A DNA stretch of 64,000 nt from Bermanella sp047621325 (GTDB taxonomy: Bacteria; Pseudomonadota; Gammaproteobacteria; Pseudomonadales; Oceanobacteraceae): contig JBLHLT010000001.1 of NCBI GenBank assembly GCA_047621325.1, forward strand, positions 310,001 through 374,000. The letters are read 5' to 3'. Below the pieces are notes generated by a model that saw nothing but the letters and a program-made list of their open reading frames with translations, made no database searches and was not told where the DNA came from. The translations under genes and the position numbers were made by a program. Shown here piece by piece: positions 16,303 through 25,448 of this stretch; position 1 is the stretch's first letter; every line of letters starts with the position of its first letter.

Positions 16303-17367
16303 ATGTCGACAACTAATTTCTCTAAAGTATTAATCTTATTAGTTAGCGTATTGCTAACACCATGTACACTCTCTAACACTATTACCCCCGAAGAATTTAA
16401 TAATATCTGGAATTTGGGCAATAAATTTAGACTATTGCGATACCAATCTACCGTTATCAATCCAAGTAATCCTAATTATAAACCTGCTGGTTTTTCAGTT
16501 AGCTATTATGAAACATCTAATTCATTTGAAGTCCAAGAAAACAGCGGTTTACTTGAAGCGAGCATTGGTAGTTTTAAGGGGGATATTTATGGAAAATACG
16601 GATTTATTGATATTGGATCAATGGATGTTCGGGAAAATCAATCTGGTGAGAACAGTGAATTAAACAACTCACAATATACTCGAATCATGACAGGTGTTCG
16701 ATATAACGATCTAGCTTATCTTGGCTTAACCGCTGGTGCAATAATTACAACAACTCCAGTATTAAATTCCAAACAGCAATTTGTTTTTGGCGAGCAAGAT
16801 GACAGTGTTGATGCTTTTATAGCTGCATCCGCTTTTGGTTTCCAGCTTATGGCCAGCACTGTGAAAGATGAAGATGTTTATGTAGAAACATCATCTTATG
16901 ACAATACATTTTATGGGGTTGGCATCAGCCTGCAACGCAGTAAAATTCACAACAACTCGAATAATGATAAAGAGTATAAAACCGAGTATGTGGCTGATTT
17001 TTATTTAGATGGTAACTGTAAATCTATTTTCGGTAATTTTCTTCCAAACTGTAATTACGGTATTAAAAGACGAGAAACCTATAATGATCGCTCCCAAGGT
17101 TGGAGCCTATACATTACTCGTCCACTATATAGCATTGTAATCAACAGCTTTGACGAAAAGACACAACTAAGAAAAAAACAATATGGTTATTCTTTGAGTA
17201 TCGGTTTGAACGGAATTACAACTACAAACAAAAATAACCCAGAGAAGCGCAAGCACTATAAATCTAATTTAACATTTGGCCTTCATATGAATAACGGAGC
17301 CAACCAACTATTTGAAGTTCAAGATGAACTCATGTTAGGTTTTGATCTTGGTATTAATTTTTTATAA
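16303..17367 (+). CDS. hypothetical exported protein, possibly an outer-membrane beta-barrel
   Basis: I do not recognise this 354-aa protein. It begins with a plausible signal peptide (hydrophobic residues about 8-19, cleavage near 24). The mature part is rich in Asn, Ser, Tyr and Gly with alternating hydrophobic residues, and it ends in ...LGINFL, compatible with an outer-membrane beta-strand. Two cysteines (near 236 and 247) could form a disulphide. It is clearly more AT-rich in base and codon use than its neighbours and is bounded downstream by a terminator and dispersed repeats. This suggests acquisition by transfer. The start at ATG 16303 has only a weak ribosome site. Confidence 0.6.
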   Translation: MSTTNFSKVLILLVSVLLTPCTLSNTITPEEFNNIWNLGNKFRLLRYQSTVINPSNPNYKPAGFSVSYYETSNSFEVQENSGLLEASIGSFKGDIYGKYGFIDIGSMDVRENQSGENSELNNSQYTRIMTGVRYNDLAYLGLTAGAIITTTPVLNSKQQFVFGEQDDSVDAFIAASAFGFQLMASTVKDEDVYVETSSYDNTFYGVGISLQRSKIHNNSNNDKEYKTEYVADFYLDGNCKSIFGNFLPNCNYGIKRRETYNDRSQGWSLYITRPLYSIVINSFDEKTQLRKKQYGYSLSIGLNGITTTNKNNPEKRKHYKSNLTFGLHMNNGANQLFEVQDELMLGFDLGINFL

Positions 17368-17416
17368 GCACTAGGCTCTAATTATTTATACAACATTCTG
17401 TGTCAATCGCGCGCAA

Positions 17417-17451
17417 TACCCAAAGCACTCACTTCGTTCACGGGGCACACT
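17417..17451. repeat. 35-bp dispersed repeat, copy 2
   Basis: Matches 7645-7679 at 27 of 35 positions. It lies directly before the terminator at 17471. Confidence 0.6.
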
Positions 17452-17470
17452 GGCGCACTTCTACAAACAC

Positions 17471-17508
17471 AAAAAAACCGCGACCTATTTCTAAATCGCG
17501 GTTTTTTT
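17471..17508. terminator. bidirectional terminator between the orphan gene and glyA
   Basis: A perfect 13-bp stem, AAAAAAACCGCGA / TCGCGGTTTTTTT, with a 12-nt loop. It serves the plus-strand orphan gene and, from the other side, glyA. Confidence 0.88.
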
Positions 17509-17510
17509 AT

Positions 17511-17550
17511 GGATTCCGGTTCTGCTCGTTCCTCGCGCCCGGAATGACGA
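17511..17550. repeat. REP-like inverted repeat (GGATTCCGG...CCGGAATGACG)
   Basis: Arms ATTCCGG (17513-17519) and CCGGAAT (17539-17545) enclose GCTCGTTCCTCGC, a 13-mer also present at 7239-7251. The form is that of dispersed intergenic palindromes found in many proteobacteria. Confidence 0.65.
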
Positions 17551-17582
17551 GACATAAGACATATATTCACAAGCACTTTAGA

Positions 17583-17613
17583 AGCGTCTTACGTCTCCCA
17601 TCCAGCGTCTCAC
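17583..17613. repeat. diverged AGACGCT-type short repeats
   Basis: Read on the minus strand this stretch contains AGACGCT, AGACGT and AGACGCT separated by short spacers. It is related to the CGCTAGA repeat after cpdA. It lies just downstream of glyA. Confidence 0.4.
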
Positions 17614-17618
17614 ACCTA

Positions 17619-18881
17619 TTAAGAATAAACAGGCAAGGTCGCACAAAGAGCTTTTACTTTCTCACGTACTTGCGCCGTTACTTCTTCAGTGTTGCCGTTT
17701 TCTAGGCTGTCCAACACGTCACAAATCCAACCGGTTAGTTCAGTTGCTTGTGCTTCGTTGAAACCACGTGAAGTAATAGCTGGTGTACCGATACGTAGAC
17801 CAGAGGTTACGAACGGTGAGCGAGGGTCGTTAGGTACCGCGTTTTTGTTCACAGTAATGTACGCTTCGCCAAGTGCCGCGTCGGCATCTTTACCTGTGTA
17901 TTCTTTACCGATTAGGTCAACTAGGAATAGGTGATCGTCAGTACCGCCAGATACGATGTTAATACCACGGGCAATAAACGCTTCGGCCATGGCGCGGGCG
18001 TTTTTAACCACTTGCGCTTGGTACGCTTTGTATTCAGGGCTCATGGCTTCTTTGAAACAAACCGCTTTGGCAGCGATTACGTGCATCAATGGGCCACCTT
18101 GTGATTCTGGGAATACAGCAAAGTTAAGACGCTTGTTAAGCTCTTCGTCATCGTTCGCTAAAATCAAGCCACCACGTGGGCCACGTAGAGTTTTGTGAGT
18201 TGTGGTGGTTACCACGTCGGCGATGCCAACAGGTGATGGGTATTCGCCAGCGGCGATTAGGCCCGCTACGTGTGCCATGTCTACAAAAAGGTAAGCGCCT
18301 ACTTTGTCGGCGATGTCGCGGAAACGCTGCCAATCAACCACACGGCTGTATGCAGAGAAACCCGCTACGATCATTTTTGGTTTGTGCTCAAGGGCGAGTG
18401 CTTCCACTTGCTCGTAATCAATCTCGCCCGTTTCTGGGTTTAGACCGTACTGAACCGCATCATAGATACGACCAGAGAACGATACCGATGCACCGTGCGT
18501 TAAGTGACCGCCGTGGGCTAGGCTCATGCCTAAAACTTTATCACCAGGCTTAACTAAAGCCATGTATACAGCTGCGTTAGCTTGTGAACCTGAGTGTGGT
18601 TGAACGTTGGCGTATTGTGCGCCGAATAGTTCTTTTGCGCGGTTAATCGCTAGTTGCTCGATCACGTCTACGTGCTCACAACCGCCGTAGTAACGTTTGC
18701 CTGGGTAGCCTTCGGCGTATTTGTTAGTTAGCTGGCTGCCTTGGGCTTCCATCACACGAGGGCTGGTGTAGTTTTCAGAAGCGATTAGCTCGATGTGGTG
18801 CTCTTGACGCACGTCTTCGGCTTGCATGGCTTCCCATAGCGCTGGATCGAAATCAGCAATGTTCATGTCTTTTTTGAACAT
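17619..18881 (-). CDS. glyA: serine hydroxymethyltransferase
   Basis: Converts serine + tetrahydrofolate to glycine + 5,10-methylene-THF, the main cytoplasmic one-carbon source. The 420-aa protein (usual 417-420) has the substrate block YAEGYPGKRYYGG near 55-67, the HSGSQAN motif near 96-102 and the PLP lysine K230 in VTTTTHKTLRGPRGG. The start MFKKDMNIADFD is normal. It is monocistronic in this window, with the terminator at 17471-17508 downstream. Its 198-bp upstream region holds a stem-loop (19042-19063) but nothing I recognise as a glycine riboswitch. Confidence 0.96.
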   Translation of the reverse strand: MFKKDMNIADFDPALWEAMQAEDVRQEHHIELIASENYTSPRVMEAQGSQLTNKYAEGYPGKRYYGGCEHVDVIEQLAINRAKELFGAQYANVQPHSGSQANAAVYMALVKPGDKVLGMSLAHGGHLTHGASVSFSGRIYDAVQYGLNPETGEIDYEQVEALALEHKPKMIVAGFSAYSRVVDWQRFRDIADKVGAYLFVDMAHVAGLIAAGEYPSPVGIADVVTTTTHKTLRGPRGGLILANDDEELNKRLNFAVFPESQGGPLMHVIAAKAVCFKEAMSPEYKAYQAQVVKNARAMAEAFIARGINIVSGGTDDHLFLVDLIGKEYTGKDADAALGEAYITVNKNAVPNDPRSPFVTSGLRIGTPAITSRGFNEAQATELTGWICDVLDSLENGNTEEVTAQVREKVKALCATLPVYS

Positions 18882-19041
18882 AATAGTCCCCGTGATGCAG
18901 TTAATTAAAAGCTGGTGTGCCTTAGATTAGCCCATTTTGGCTAAGCTAAGAGGAATTTGGCCGCATTGTACATCAAGCACTCAAGAGTGGCACTTGAAAC
19001 GCTATCAAGGGGAATGGAGGTTTGTTCATGTAGCACAAGCG

Positions 19042-19063
19042 GGCTCAGGTTTACGCCTGAGCC
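19042..19063. terminator. stem-loop downstream of the GGDEF/EAL gene
   Basis: Stem GGCTCAGG / CCTGAGCC (8 bp, 6-nt loop), 17 bp past the stop codon of the minus-strand gene. The T-rich flank is on the plus-strand side, so termination of the minus-strand gene is only likely. Confidence 0.5.
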
Positions 19064-19079
19064 TTTCTCTTGCCTGCTG

Positions 19080-22000
19080 TTATTCCATGAAGGCTTCTTG
19101 TTCTGTATCTAAGAAGTCATGAGCCAGAATATCCGCCGTCACAGGGTAGCTGTACATATAACCTTGTACTTTGAAGCAACCCACCTCTTGCAAAAAGGTC
19201 ATTTGCTCTTGTTTCTCGACGCCTTCTGCAATCACTCCTAAACCCAGGTTATTTGCCATAGCGACGATGGTGCGGGTGATTTGTGCGTCTTCTTGGTTTT
19301 GGGGCAAGTTTTCGATAAAACTTTTATCAATTTTTAAGTTATTCACGGGAAACTGTTTTAAATAGCTTAGCGATGAATAACCTGTGCCAAAATCATCTAT
19401 CGAGAGTTGAAAGCCCATCGCGCGCGCTTCGTTTAACACCGCCAAGGCGCGGTCTACATCATCCATTAGAATACTTTCGGTCAGCTCCAATTCGATCAGC
19501 TCTGGGTCGACGCCGGTTTCATCTACGATGCGACAAATACGATCGAGCATTTGTGTGTCTTTGAATTGGCGCGCGCTTAAGTTCACCGATAATTTTGGCA
19601 CCACAAAACCAGCATCTTGCCAGTCGATAATTTGCTCACACGCGGTGCGCAAGACCCACTCGCCAATCGGCACGATTAAACCGGTTTCTTCAATAACGGG
19701 TATAAAGGTATCTGGCCCCACGACACCAAAGCCCGGACGGCGCCACCTTAATAGTGATTCAATGCCGCATATTTTATTTTCGATGGTGTCCCACTGCGCT
19801 TGGTAAAATAATTCAAACTCATTTCGGCGCAATGCCAAGTGCAAATTATTTTCTAGCTCTAAGCGTTCCATGGCGTGAGTGTTCATGTTTTCGGCATAAA
19901 ACTGTACGTTGTTTTTGCCCATGGCTTTGGCGTGATACATGGCGGTATCGGCATTTTTTAATAGGTCCATGCCGCTGTCGGCGTTATCTGGAAAAATGGC
20001 CACACCCACACTGCAGCTTAAATATAACTGTCGATCTTCAATTTTGAATGGCTGCGCCAGTTTTTCAAGAATACGCTCAGAAACCTCTAACGATTCCATT
20101 AATGCGTCATCACTGCTGGTTAGTCCCGACATGATTACAGTAAATTCATCGCCTCCAATGCGCGCCACTAAATCTTGTGAGCGAATAGCGTTGCTTAATC
20201 GTTTGGCCACTTCTTTTAATACTTGGTCGCCGACTGGGTGCCCCATACTGTCATTGATGGGCTTAAAGCGATCGAGGTCGATGAATAATAATGCGAGAAT
20301 TTGTTTTTTATCGAGCATTAATCGCTCTAAGGTTTCATGCATTTGAGAACGGTTAGGCAAGCCCGTTAATCCGTCAAAATACGCTAAGCGTTCGATACGC
20401 GCCTCAGTGATTTTTTTCTCAACAATATCGGATGAAATAATAATATGACTTTGTACGCGGCCATCCTCTCCTTTTAATGCGGTGATGCCCGTCCAGCTTG
20501 GACGTACTTGTCCATGCTTATTAACGTACTGTAATTCGCCTTGCCAATACCCTTCATTTATTAATGCCAATCTCAATTCATTAATGGTGTCATGTGAAGT
20601 GGCTGACGATACAAAGTCTTGTGGATTTTTGTGCATGACTTCCCACGACTCATAACCACTTAAATGGGTGAAAGCTTTATTGACTCGACTAATACAACCA
20701 TTGGATTCGGTGACGATGATCGACTCCGAGGAGTTTTCAAATACTTCCGACGCGGTGCGTGCTTCTTTTTCAATAAAACGTTTTTGTGTCACGTCACGGC
20801 CAGTTGCTAAAATACCTTCTATTTCGTTAGCTTCATTTCTTAAAATACTACTTTGTATCTCTAGCGTCATTGCTACATTACTGTGAGCAGTGGTGTCTAC
20901 ATCAAATGTGCGTACAAAATCTGAATCCGTTTCATCATTACTGGCCGCGTTTAAATCTTGTTTAAATACTCGGTATAAATATTCATAACTGCTGTCGCTT
21001 AAGATAACGGGTAAGCCGTTATTCAAAACCTTGCTAGCGTTTTGTCCTAAAATGCGCGTAACCGAGGAGCTAATATAGTTAAGTTTAAGCTTGGTATCTA
21101 ACGTGAAGACGATATCTGACATACCTTCCGCTAATAAGCGATAACGGCGCTCACTTTGGGACAGTTGTTTTTTTGCAAATTCTTCTTCGGTGATATCACG
21201 AGCAAGGCCAACGTAATAACGACTTTCTTGTGGGTCATCGCGGGTAAATATTGTGTCGCGAAAACGCAAAATGCGCCAGCTGCCATCGCTATGTTTCGCC
21301 CGGGCGCTGACTTCGTTAACTTGTCCTGGCTCTAATGTTTTTAAACCGGAAATTGCGGCATCTACTTTCGCTAAATCATCTTTATGTAAAAGATCGCGCC
21401 AATGCCCTAGCGACTGCAACTGCTGATGGGTATAACCTAATAATTCGCCTATGTGCCGACTACTGTAAACACTTTGTTTATTATTGAGGTCATTGACATA
21501 TATCGGGTCGGGCAGTGCTTCGATAACACCCGCCCAAAAATTTTCACTTTCTTTTAAAGCAGACTCAGCACTAATACGATCGCTAATATTAATAAAACTC
21601 AACAAAGCTTGATCTCTACCAACACTATCGAGCGTGCCATTTACTAGGTAATAGTGCTGATTACCATCTAGGGATGTGAATTTTATTTCAATACTAAAGC
21701 GGGACTGGTTTTCATTTATTTTTTGTGCGACATCCATCATTAAGTCTTTATTGTATAACTTAAATAGTTCGCTTATCTTTCCTAGAATTTCACTTTTACT
21801 GGCACCGTTATAAATCTTTAATGCAGCATCATTAATGTCGATTAAATGAAACGAAGAGCGTAGCACTGAAAATTCTTGTGGATTTTTCTGAATATAATCA
21901 GTCACGCTACTACTATGAATATTGGCCAGCCATTCACGCACCAGTGAAATATCAATGTGCCACATTCCAATGCCACTGCCATTATAAAGTGCACGATAGC

Positions 22001-23291
22001 GAGAACGGCTAATATTCAATAAATCTCGATCGGCCGTTTGTCGACTCACATCACGCAGCACCCAAATTATGGTGGGGGCATGTCGCTCTAAGTGAGAACA
22101 ATGCTGGTCGATGTCTAGGGTGACGAGCTTACCATCAAAATCCACCAGCACCTCACCATAATGGATAAGGTCTGAATCTTCTTTTTTATATGACCAGCTA
22201 TGCAACCACGGCATACCTTCAAACGGAAAAACAGTTTGTATCGGTAAGCCAATAACACTTTCTATATCTTGCCCTTTTAGCCAGCGCGCGGCGGAGGTGT
22301 TACAAAAAATAATTTTTCCGTTTAAGGTCGTGGTTACAACCACTTCATCAATACAATCGAGAGCTTGCTCGGCCCGCTGAGACTTACGATTAAACTTCTC
22401 TAATTTTTGCCCACTTTCATTGTGAATTCGACCAATAACCTTGAGCCCAATATAACCAAAACACAAATACAGTAGAATAAATAACAACTTAGGCAATGCT
22501 AACGATATGATTTCAGCTTGTAAGAAATCAGGTTTCTCTACTGCGACAATGCGCCACGGCGTATTTTCAATATTCTGTACGCCTAATATGTTTTGTTTTA
22601 AGCGGGATAACGTATTTGCTCGGGCTTGGCCCTTATAATCTTCGACGCTTAAGATTATTCGATCGTCTCGTGAATCGACCACAATCAAGCGAAAGCTCGC
22701 ATAATTATCACTTTCGATTATGCGATTATAAACTTGAATTTTTCGACTAACCGCCAAATAGAACGGCTGATTGATATAATGTTTGAGATCATAAACATAA
22801 TGCACGCTTCCCACCCCTGCTTCAGAATCAGCAAACAAATTGATGGGGCTTTGATTATTAGGTGCTGTCGATTGAGCATGCAACGAGAGTTGTGAAATTT
22901 GTGTCGCAAATAAGGCATCATACTCAGACGCCTTAACCTCAAAATTATGATCAAATAATATGAAGCCATGATAATCCGCCAACATGTCGGCTAAGGTTTG
23001 AGTAAACTCTTGATGGTCAGTGTCATCTTTACCTTGTATCAATCCCTCTAATTGCTTTCGGTAATGACGAATAAGCGGCGGTATGCTGTTTTTTTGTGCA
23101 TAGACACTATTGGCCGTTTGCTTGGATAAACTGACCAACGTATTGTCGACCAAAAATTGGCGGTCCCCTTGTCCTTGCGCAAATTGAATGTAAAACGAGA
23201 CGGCCTGTGTGGCCACCAAAAACACAAAGAACAAAACCAGTAGCAGGCGTACGGAATCTTTTTTTATTGTTATTAGTCGATCAATCAACAT
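19080..23291 (-). CDS. membrane-bound multi-PAS diguanylate cyclase / c-di-GMP phosphodiesterase
   Basis: A 1403-aa sensor protein. Transmembrane helices near 15-37 and 264-284 frame a periplasmic sensor region (about 40-260). Then follow about five PAS/PAC modules (roughly 308-420, 428-575, 582-705, 712-838, 845-960), a GGDEF domain and an EAL domain. GGDEF is intact at 1046-1050, with an inhibitory RxxD site at 1037-1040. The EAL motif reads ESL (E1178). The other catalytic residues are present: N1237, E1269, DDFGTGYSS at 1299-1307, K1320, E1356 and Q1376. Both activities are thus possible. It is divergent from ettA. A PilZ c-di-GMP receptor gene lies about 1.8 kb away. Confidence 0.92.
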   Translation of the reverse strand: MLIDRLITIKKDSVRLLLVLFFVFLVATQAVSFYIQFAQGQGDRQFLVDNTLVSLSKQTANSVYAQKNSIPPLIRHYRKQLEGLIQGKDDTDHQEFTQTLADMLADYHGFILFDHNFEVKASEYDALFATQISQLSLHAQSTAPNNQSPINLFADSEAGVGSVHYVYDLKHYINQPFYLAVSRKIQVYNRIIESDNYASFRLIVVDSRDDRIILSVEDYKGQARANTLSRLKQNILGVQNIENTPWRIVAVEKPDFLQAEIISLALPKLLFILLYLCFGYIGLKVIGRIHNESGQKLEKFNRKSQRAEQALDCIDEVVVTTTLNGKIIFCNTSAARWLKGQDIESVIGLPIQTVFPFEGMPWLHSWSYKKEDSDLIHYGEVLVDFDGKLVTLDIDQHCSHLERHAPTIIWVLRDVSRQTADRDLLNISRSRYRALYNGSGIGMWHIDISLVREWLANIHSSSVTDYIQKNPQEFSVLRSSFHLIDINDAALKIYNGASKSEILGKISELFKLYNKDLMMDVAQKINENQSRFSIEIKFTSLDGNQHYYLVNGTLDSVGRDQALLSFINISDRISAESALKESENFWAGVIEALPDPIYVNDLNNKQSVYSSRHIGELLGYTHQQLQSLGHWRDLLHKDDLAKVDAAISGLKTLEPGQVNEVSARAKHSDGSWRILRFRDTIFTRDDPQESRYYVGLARDITEEEFAKKQLSQSERRYRLLAEGMSDIVFTLDTKLKLNYISSSVTRILGQNASKVLNNGLPVILSDSSYEYLYRVFKQDLNAASNDETDSDFVRTFDVDTTAHSNVAMTLEIQSSILRNEANEIEGILATGRDVTQKRFIEKEARTASEVFENSSESIIVTESNGCISRVNKAFTHLSGYESWEVMHKNPQDFVSSATSHDTINELRLALINEGYWQGELQYVNKHGQVRPSWTGITALKGEDGRVQSHIIISSDIVEKKITEARIERLAYFDGLTGLPNRSQMHETLERLMLDKKQILALLFIDLDRFKPINDSMGHPVGDQVLKEVAKRLSNAIRSQDLVARIGGDEFTVIMSGLTSSDDALMESLEVSERILEKLAQPFKIEDRQLYLSCSVGVAIFPDNADSGMDLLKNADTAMYHAKAMGKNNVQFYAENMNTHAMERLELENNLHLALRRNEFELFYQAQWDTIENKICGIESLLRWRRPGFGVVGPDTFIPVIEETGLIVPIGEWVLRTACEQIIDWQDAGFVVPKLSVNLSARQFKDTQMLDRICRIVDETGVDPELIELELTESILMDDVDRALAVLNEARAMGFQLSIDDFGTGYSSLSYLKQFPVNNLKIDKSFIENLPQNQEDAQITRTIVAMANNLGLGVIAEGVEKQEQMTFLQEVGCFKVQGYMYSYPVTADILAHDFLDTEQEAFME

Positions 23292-23383
23292 TGTTTTTCC
23301 TACTCAGTTTGCGTTTAGCTGCCTAATCTATTAATTTGCAGCTATTTCTAGCATAACCACCCATCTTAAGGGCATTTAAAGCT

Positions 23384-25048
23384 ATGGCTCAGTACGTTTT
23401 TACAATGAATCGCGTGGGGAAAGTCGTTCCCCCTAAACGTGAAATCCTCAAAGACATTTCCTTATCCTTTTTCCCTGGCGCCAAAATTGGCGTTCTCGGT
23501 TTAAATGGTTCGGGTAAGTCTACCTTGCTTCGCATTATGGCAGGGGTAGACAAAGAATATAACGGTGAAGCGCGTCCACAGCCAGACATTCAGATCGGTT
23601 ATTTACCACAAGAACCAGAATTAGACCCAAACAAAGATGTTCGCGGCAATGTGCAGGATGGTTTACGTGAGTTATTCGACGCAATGGCTGAGTTAGACCA
23701 AGTTTACGCCGATTACGCCGACCCTGAAGCCGACTTTGATAAGCTGGCTAAAAAGCAGGGCCGTCTTGAAGCAATCATCGAAGCCAATGATGGTCACAAC
23801 ATCGACAACATCATGGAGCGTGCCGCTGAGGCATTACGTCTGGCGCCTTGGGATGCAGACGTCACCAAACTTTCCGGTGGTGAGCGTCGTCGTGTCGCAC
23901 TTTGTCGCTTATTATTAAGCAAGCCAGATATGTTGCTGTTAGACGAACCCACTAACCATTTGGATGCACAATCGGTTGGTTGGCTTGAACGATTTTTAGA
24001 AGATTATCCTGGCACCGTTGTGGCGATTACCCACGATCGTTACTTCCTTGATAATTGTGCCGAGTGGATTTTAGAACTGGACCGTGGCCACGGTATTCCA
24101 TTTGAAGGCAACTACACCAGCTGGCTTGAGCAAAAAGAAGCCCGTTTGGAACAAGAGAACAAACAACAATCTGCATTAGATCGCACCATCAAGCACGAGC
24201 TTGAGTGGGTTCGCTCTAACCCGAAAGCACGCCAAGCTAAGAGCAAAGCACGTTTGTCACGTTTTGATGAACTCAACAGCCAAGAGACACAAAAGCGCAA
24301 CGAAACCAGCGAAATCTTTATTCCACCTGGTGAACGTCTAGGTGACTTAGTCGTTGAATTTGATGGCGTGAGCAAGAGCTTTGGCGACCAGTTATTAATT
24401 GATAACTTCACGGCAAAAATTCCACAAGGTGCCATTGTGGGTGTCATTGGCGCAAACGGCGCGGGTAAATCCACTTTGTTCCGCATGGTCGCCGGTGTTG
24501 AGCAACCTGATAGCGGTGAAATCCGCATTGGTACAACCGTGAAAACCGCATTTGTTGAGCAGTTACGCGACCAACTTGAAGATAATAAAACCGTTTGGGA
24601 AGCCATCAGTGATGGTCATGACATGTTGCAAATTGGCAACTACGAAACCAGCTCTCGTGCTTACTGTGGCCGCTTTAACTTCAAAGGCAATGATCAACAA
24701 AAACGTGTGGGCGAACTGTCTGGCGGTGAACGTGGCCGCTTACAATTGGCTTGTGTGCTGAAGCAAGGCGCGAACATGCTGTTGCTAGATGAACCGTCCA
24801 ACGATCTAGACGTGGAGACCCTACGTGCACTAGAGGAAGCCCTACTGAACTTCCCAGGTTGTGCTATTGTTATTTCACATGACAGGTGGTTTTTGGATCG
24901 TATTGCCACCCACATTCTGGCGTATGAAGGTGAAAGCCAGCTGTACTTTATGGAAGGCAATTACCAAGATTACATGGAAGATCGCAAGCGTCGTTTTGGT
25001 GCTGAAGCGGATCAACCAAAGCGTATTAAGTACAAGCGTTTAAATTAA
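23384..25048 (+). CDS. ettA: energy-dependent translational throttle protein EttA (ABC-F ATPase)
   Basis: Ribosome-associated ABC-F protein that binds the E site and gates the first elongation step according to the ATP/ADP ratio. The 554-aa protein has two ATP-binding cassettes: Walker A GLNGSGKST at 39-47 with signature LSGGERRR and LLLDEPTNHLD, then GANGAGKST with LSGGERGR and LLLDEPSNDLD. The linker between them carries the basic KARQAKSKARLSRFDEL helix. There are no membrane segments. Length equals E. coli EttA to within one residue. The PilZ gene follows after 31 bp on the same strand and may be cotranscribed. Confidence 0.95.
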   Translation: MAQYVFTMNRVGKVVPPKREILKDISLSFFPGAKIGVLGLNGSGKSTLLRIMAGVDKEYNGEARPQPDIQIGYLPQEPELDPNKDVRGNVQDGLRELFDAMAELDQVYADYADPEADFDKLAKKQGRLEAIIEANDGHNIDNIMERAAEALRLAPWDADVTKLSGGERRRVALCRLLLSKPDMLLLDEPTNHLDAQSVGWLERFLEDYPGTVVAITHDRYFLDNCAEWILELDRGHGIPFEGNYTSWLEQKEARLEQENKQQSALDRTIKHELEWVRSNPKARQAKSKARLSRFDELNSQETQKRNETSEIFIPPGERLGDLVVEFDGVSKSFGDQLLIDNFTAKIPQGAIVGVIGANGAGKSTLFRMVAGVEQPDSGEIRIGTTVKTAFVEQLRDQLEDNKTVWEAISDGHDMLQIGNYETSSRAYCGRFNFKGNDQQKRVGELSGGERGRLQLACVLKQGANMLLLDEPSNDLDVETLRALEEALLNFPGCAIVISHDRWFLDRIATHILAYEGESQLYFMEGNYQDYMEDRKRRFGAEADQPKRIKYKRLN

Positions 25049-25079
25049 CGAGGACACGCTCCTCGTATGAGGAGCTAAT

Positions 25080-25448
25080 ATGTCTGAACACCGTCATTTT
25101 ACCCGCGTCCAATTCGATGCCCAAACCACAGCCAGCCAAGGTAACCACAGCTGGCACGTGGATTTAATCGATGTAAGCCTGAATGGCGTACTCTTCAAAC
25201 AACCGGATGTATGGAATATTCATCCGGGTAATCCTCTCATGATTGATATTCGCCTAGCTGACCACACTCACATCAAGATGGAATGCCATCTTGTGCACGT
25301 CACACCTGAATATGTGGGTTGCCAGTGCAGTCATATCGACTTAGACAGTATCACCTTACTCAAGCGATTAATTGAGCTGAATGTGGGCTCTGATAAATAC
25401 GTTGAGCGTGAATTGGCGGCACTGATTCAAGAGCATGTTGAGCACTAG
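25080..25448 (+). CDS. PilZ domain protein (c-di-GMP receptor)
   Basis: A single-domain PilZ protein, 122 aa. The c-di-GMP binding motifs are both present: RxxxR at R5-R9 (RHFTR) and the D-x-S-x-x-G motif in DVSLNGVLF (near 36-44). It probably relays c-di-GMP levels to an unknown partner. GGAG (in GAGGAGCTAAT) precedes the start. Its TAG stop shares the palindromic CTAG with the stop of convergent radA, so there is no room for a terminator between the two genes. Confidence 0.88.
   Translation: MSEHRHFTRVQFDAQTTASQGNHSWHVDLIDVSLNGVLFKQPDVWNIHPGNPLMIDIRLADHTHIKMECHLVHVTPEYVGCQCSHIDLDSITLLKRLIELNVGSDKYVERELAALIQEHVEH

Noticed and set aside
17400..17705. 101-codon plus-strand ORF across the repeats between the orphan gene and glyA
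   Set aside because: It runs through a terminator and repeats into antisense glyA, with no ribosome site.
18176..18553. 125-codon plus-strand ORF inside glyA
   Set aside because: Antisense shadow rich in Arg and Cys; glyA is certain.
18882..19041. Glycine riboswitch or other control element upstream of glyA
   Set aside because: No paired glycine-aptamer cores could be recognised; only a plain stem-loop is seen further upstream.
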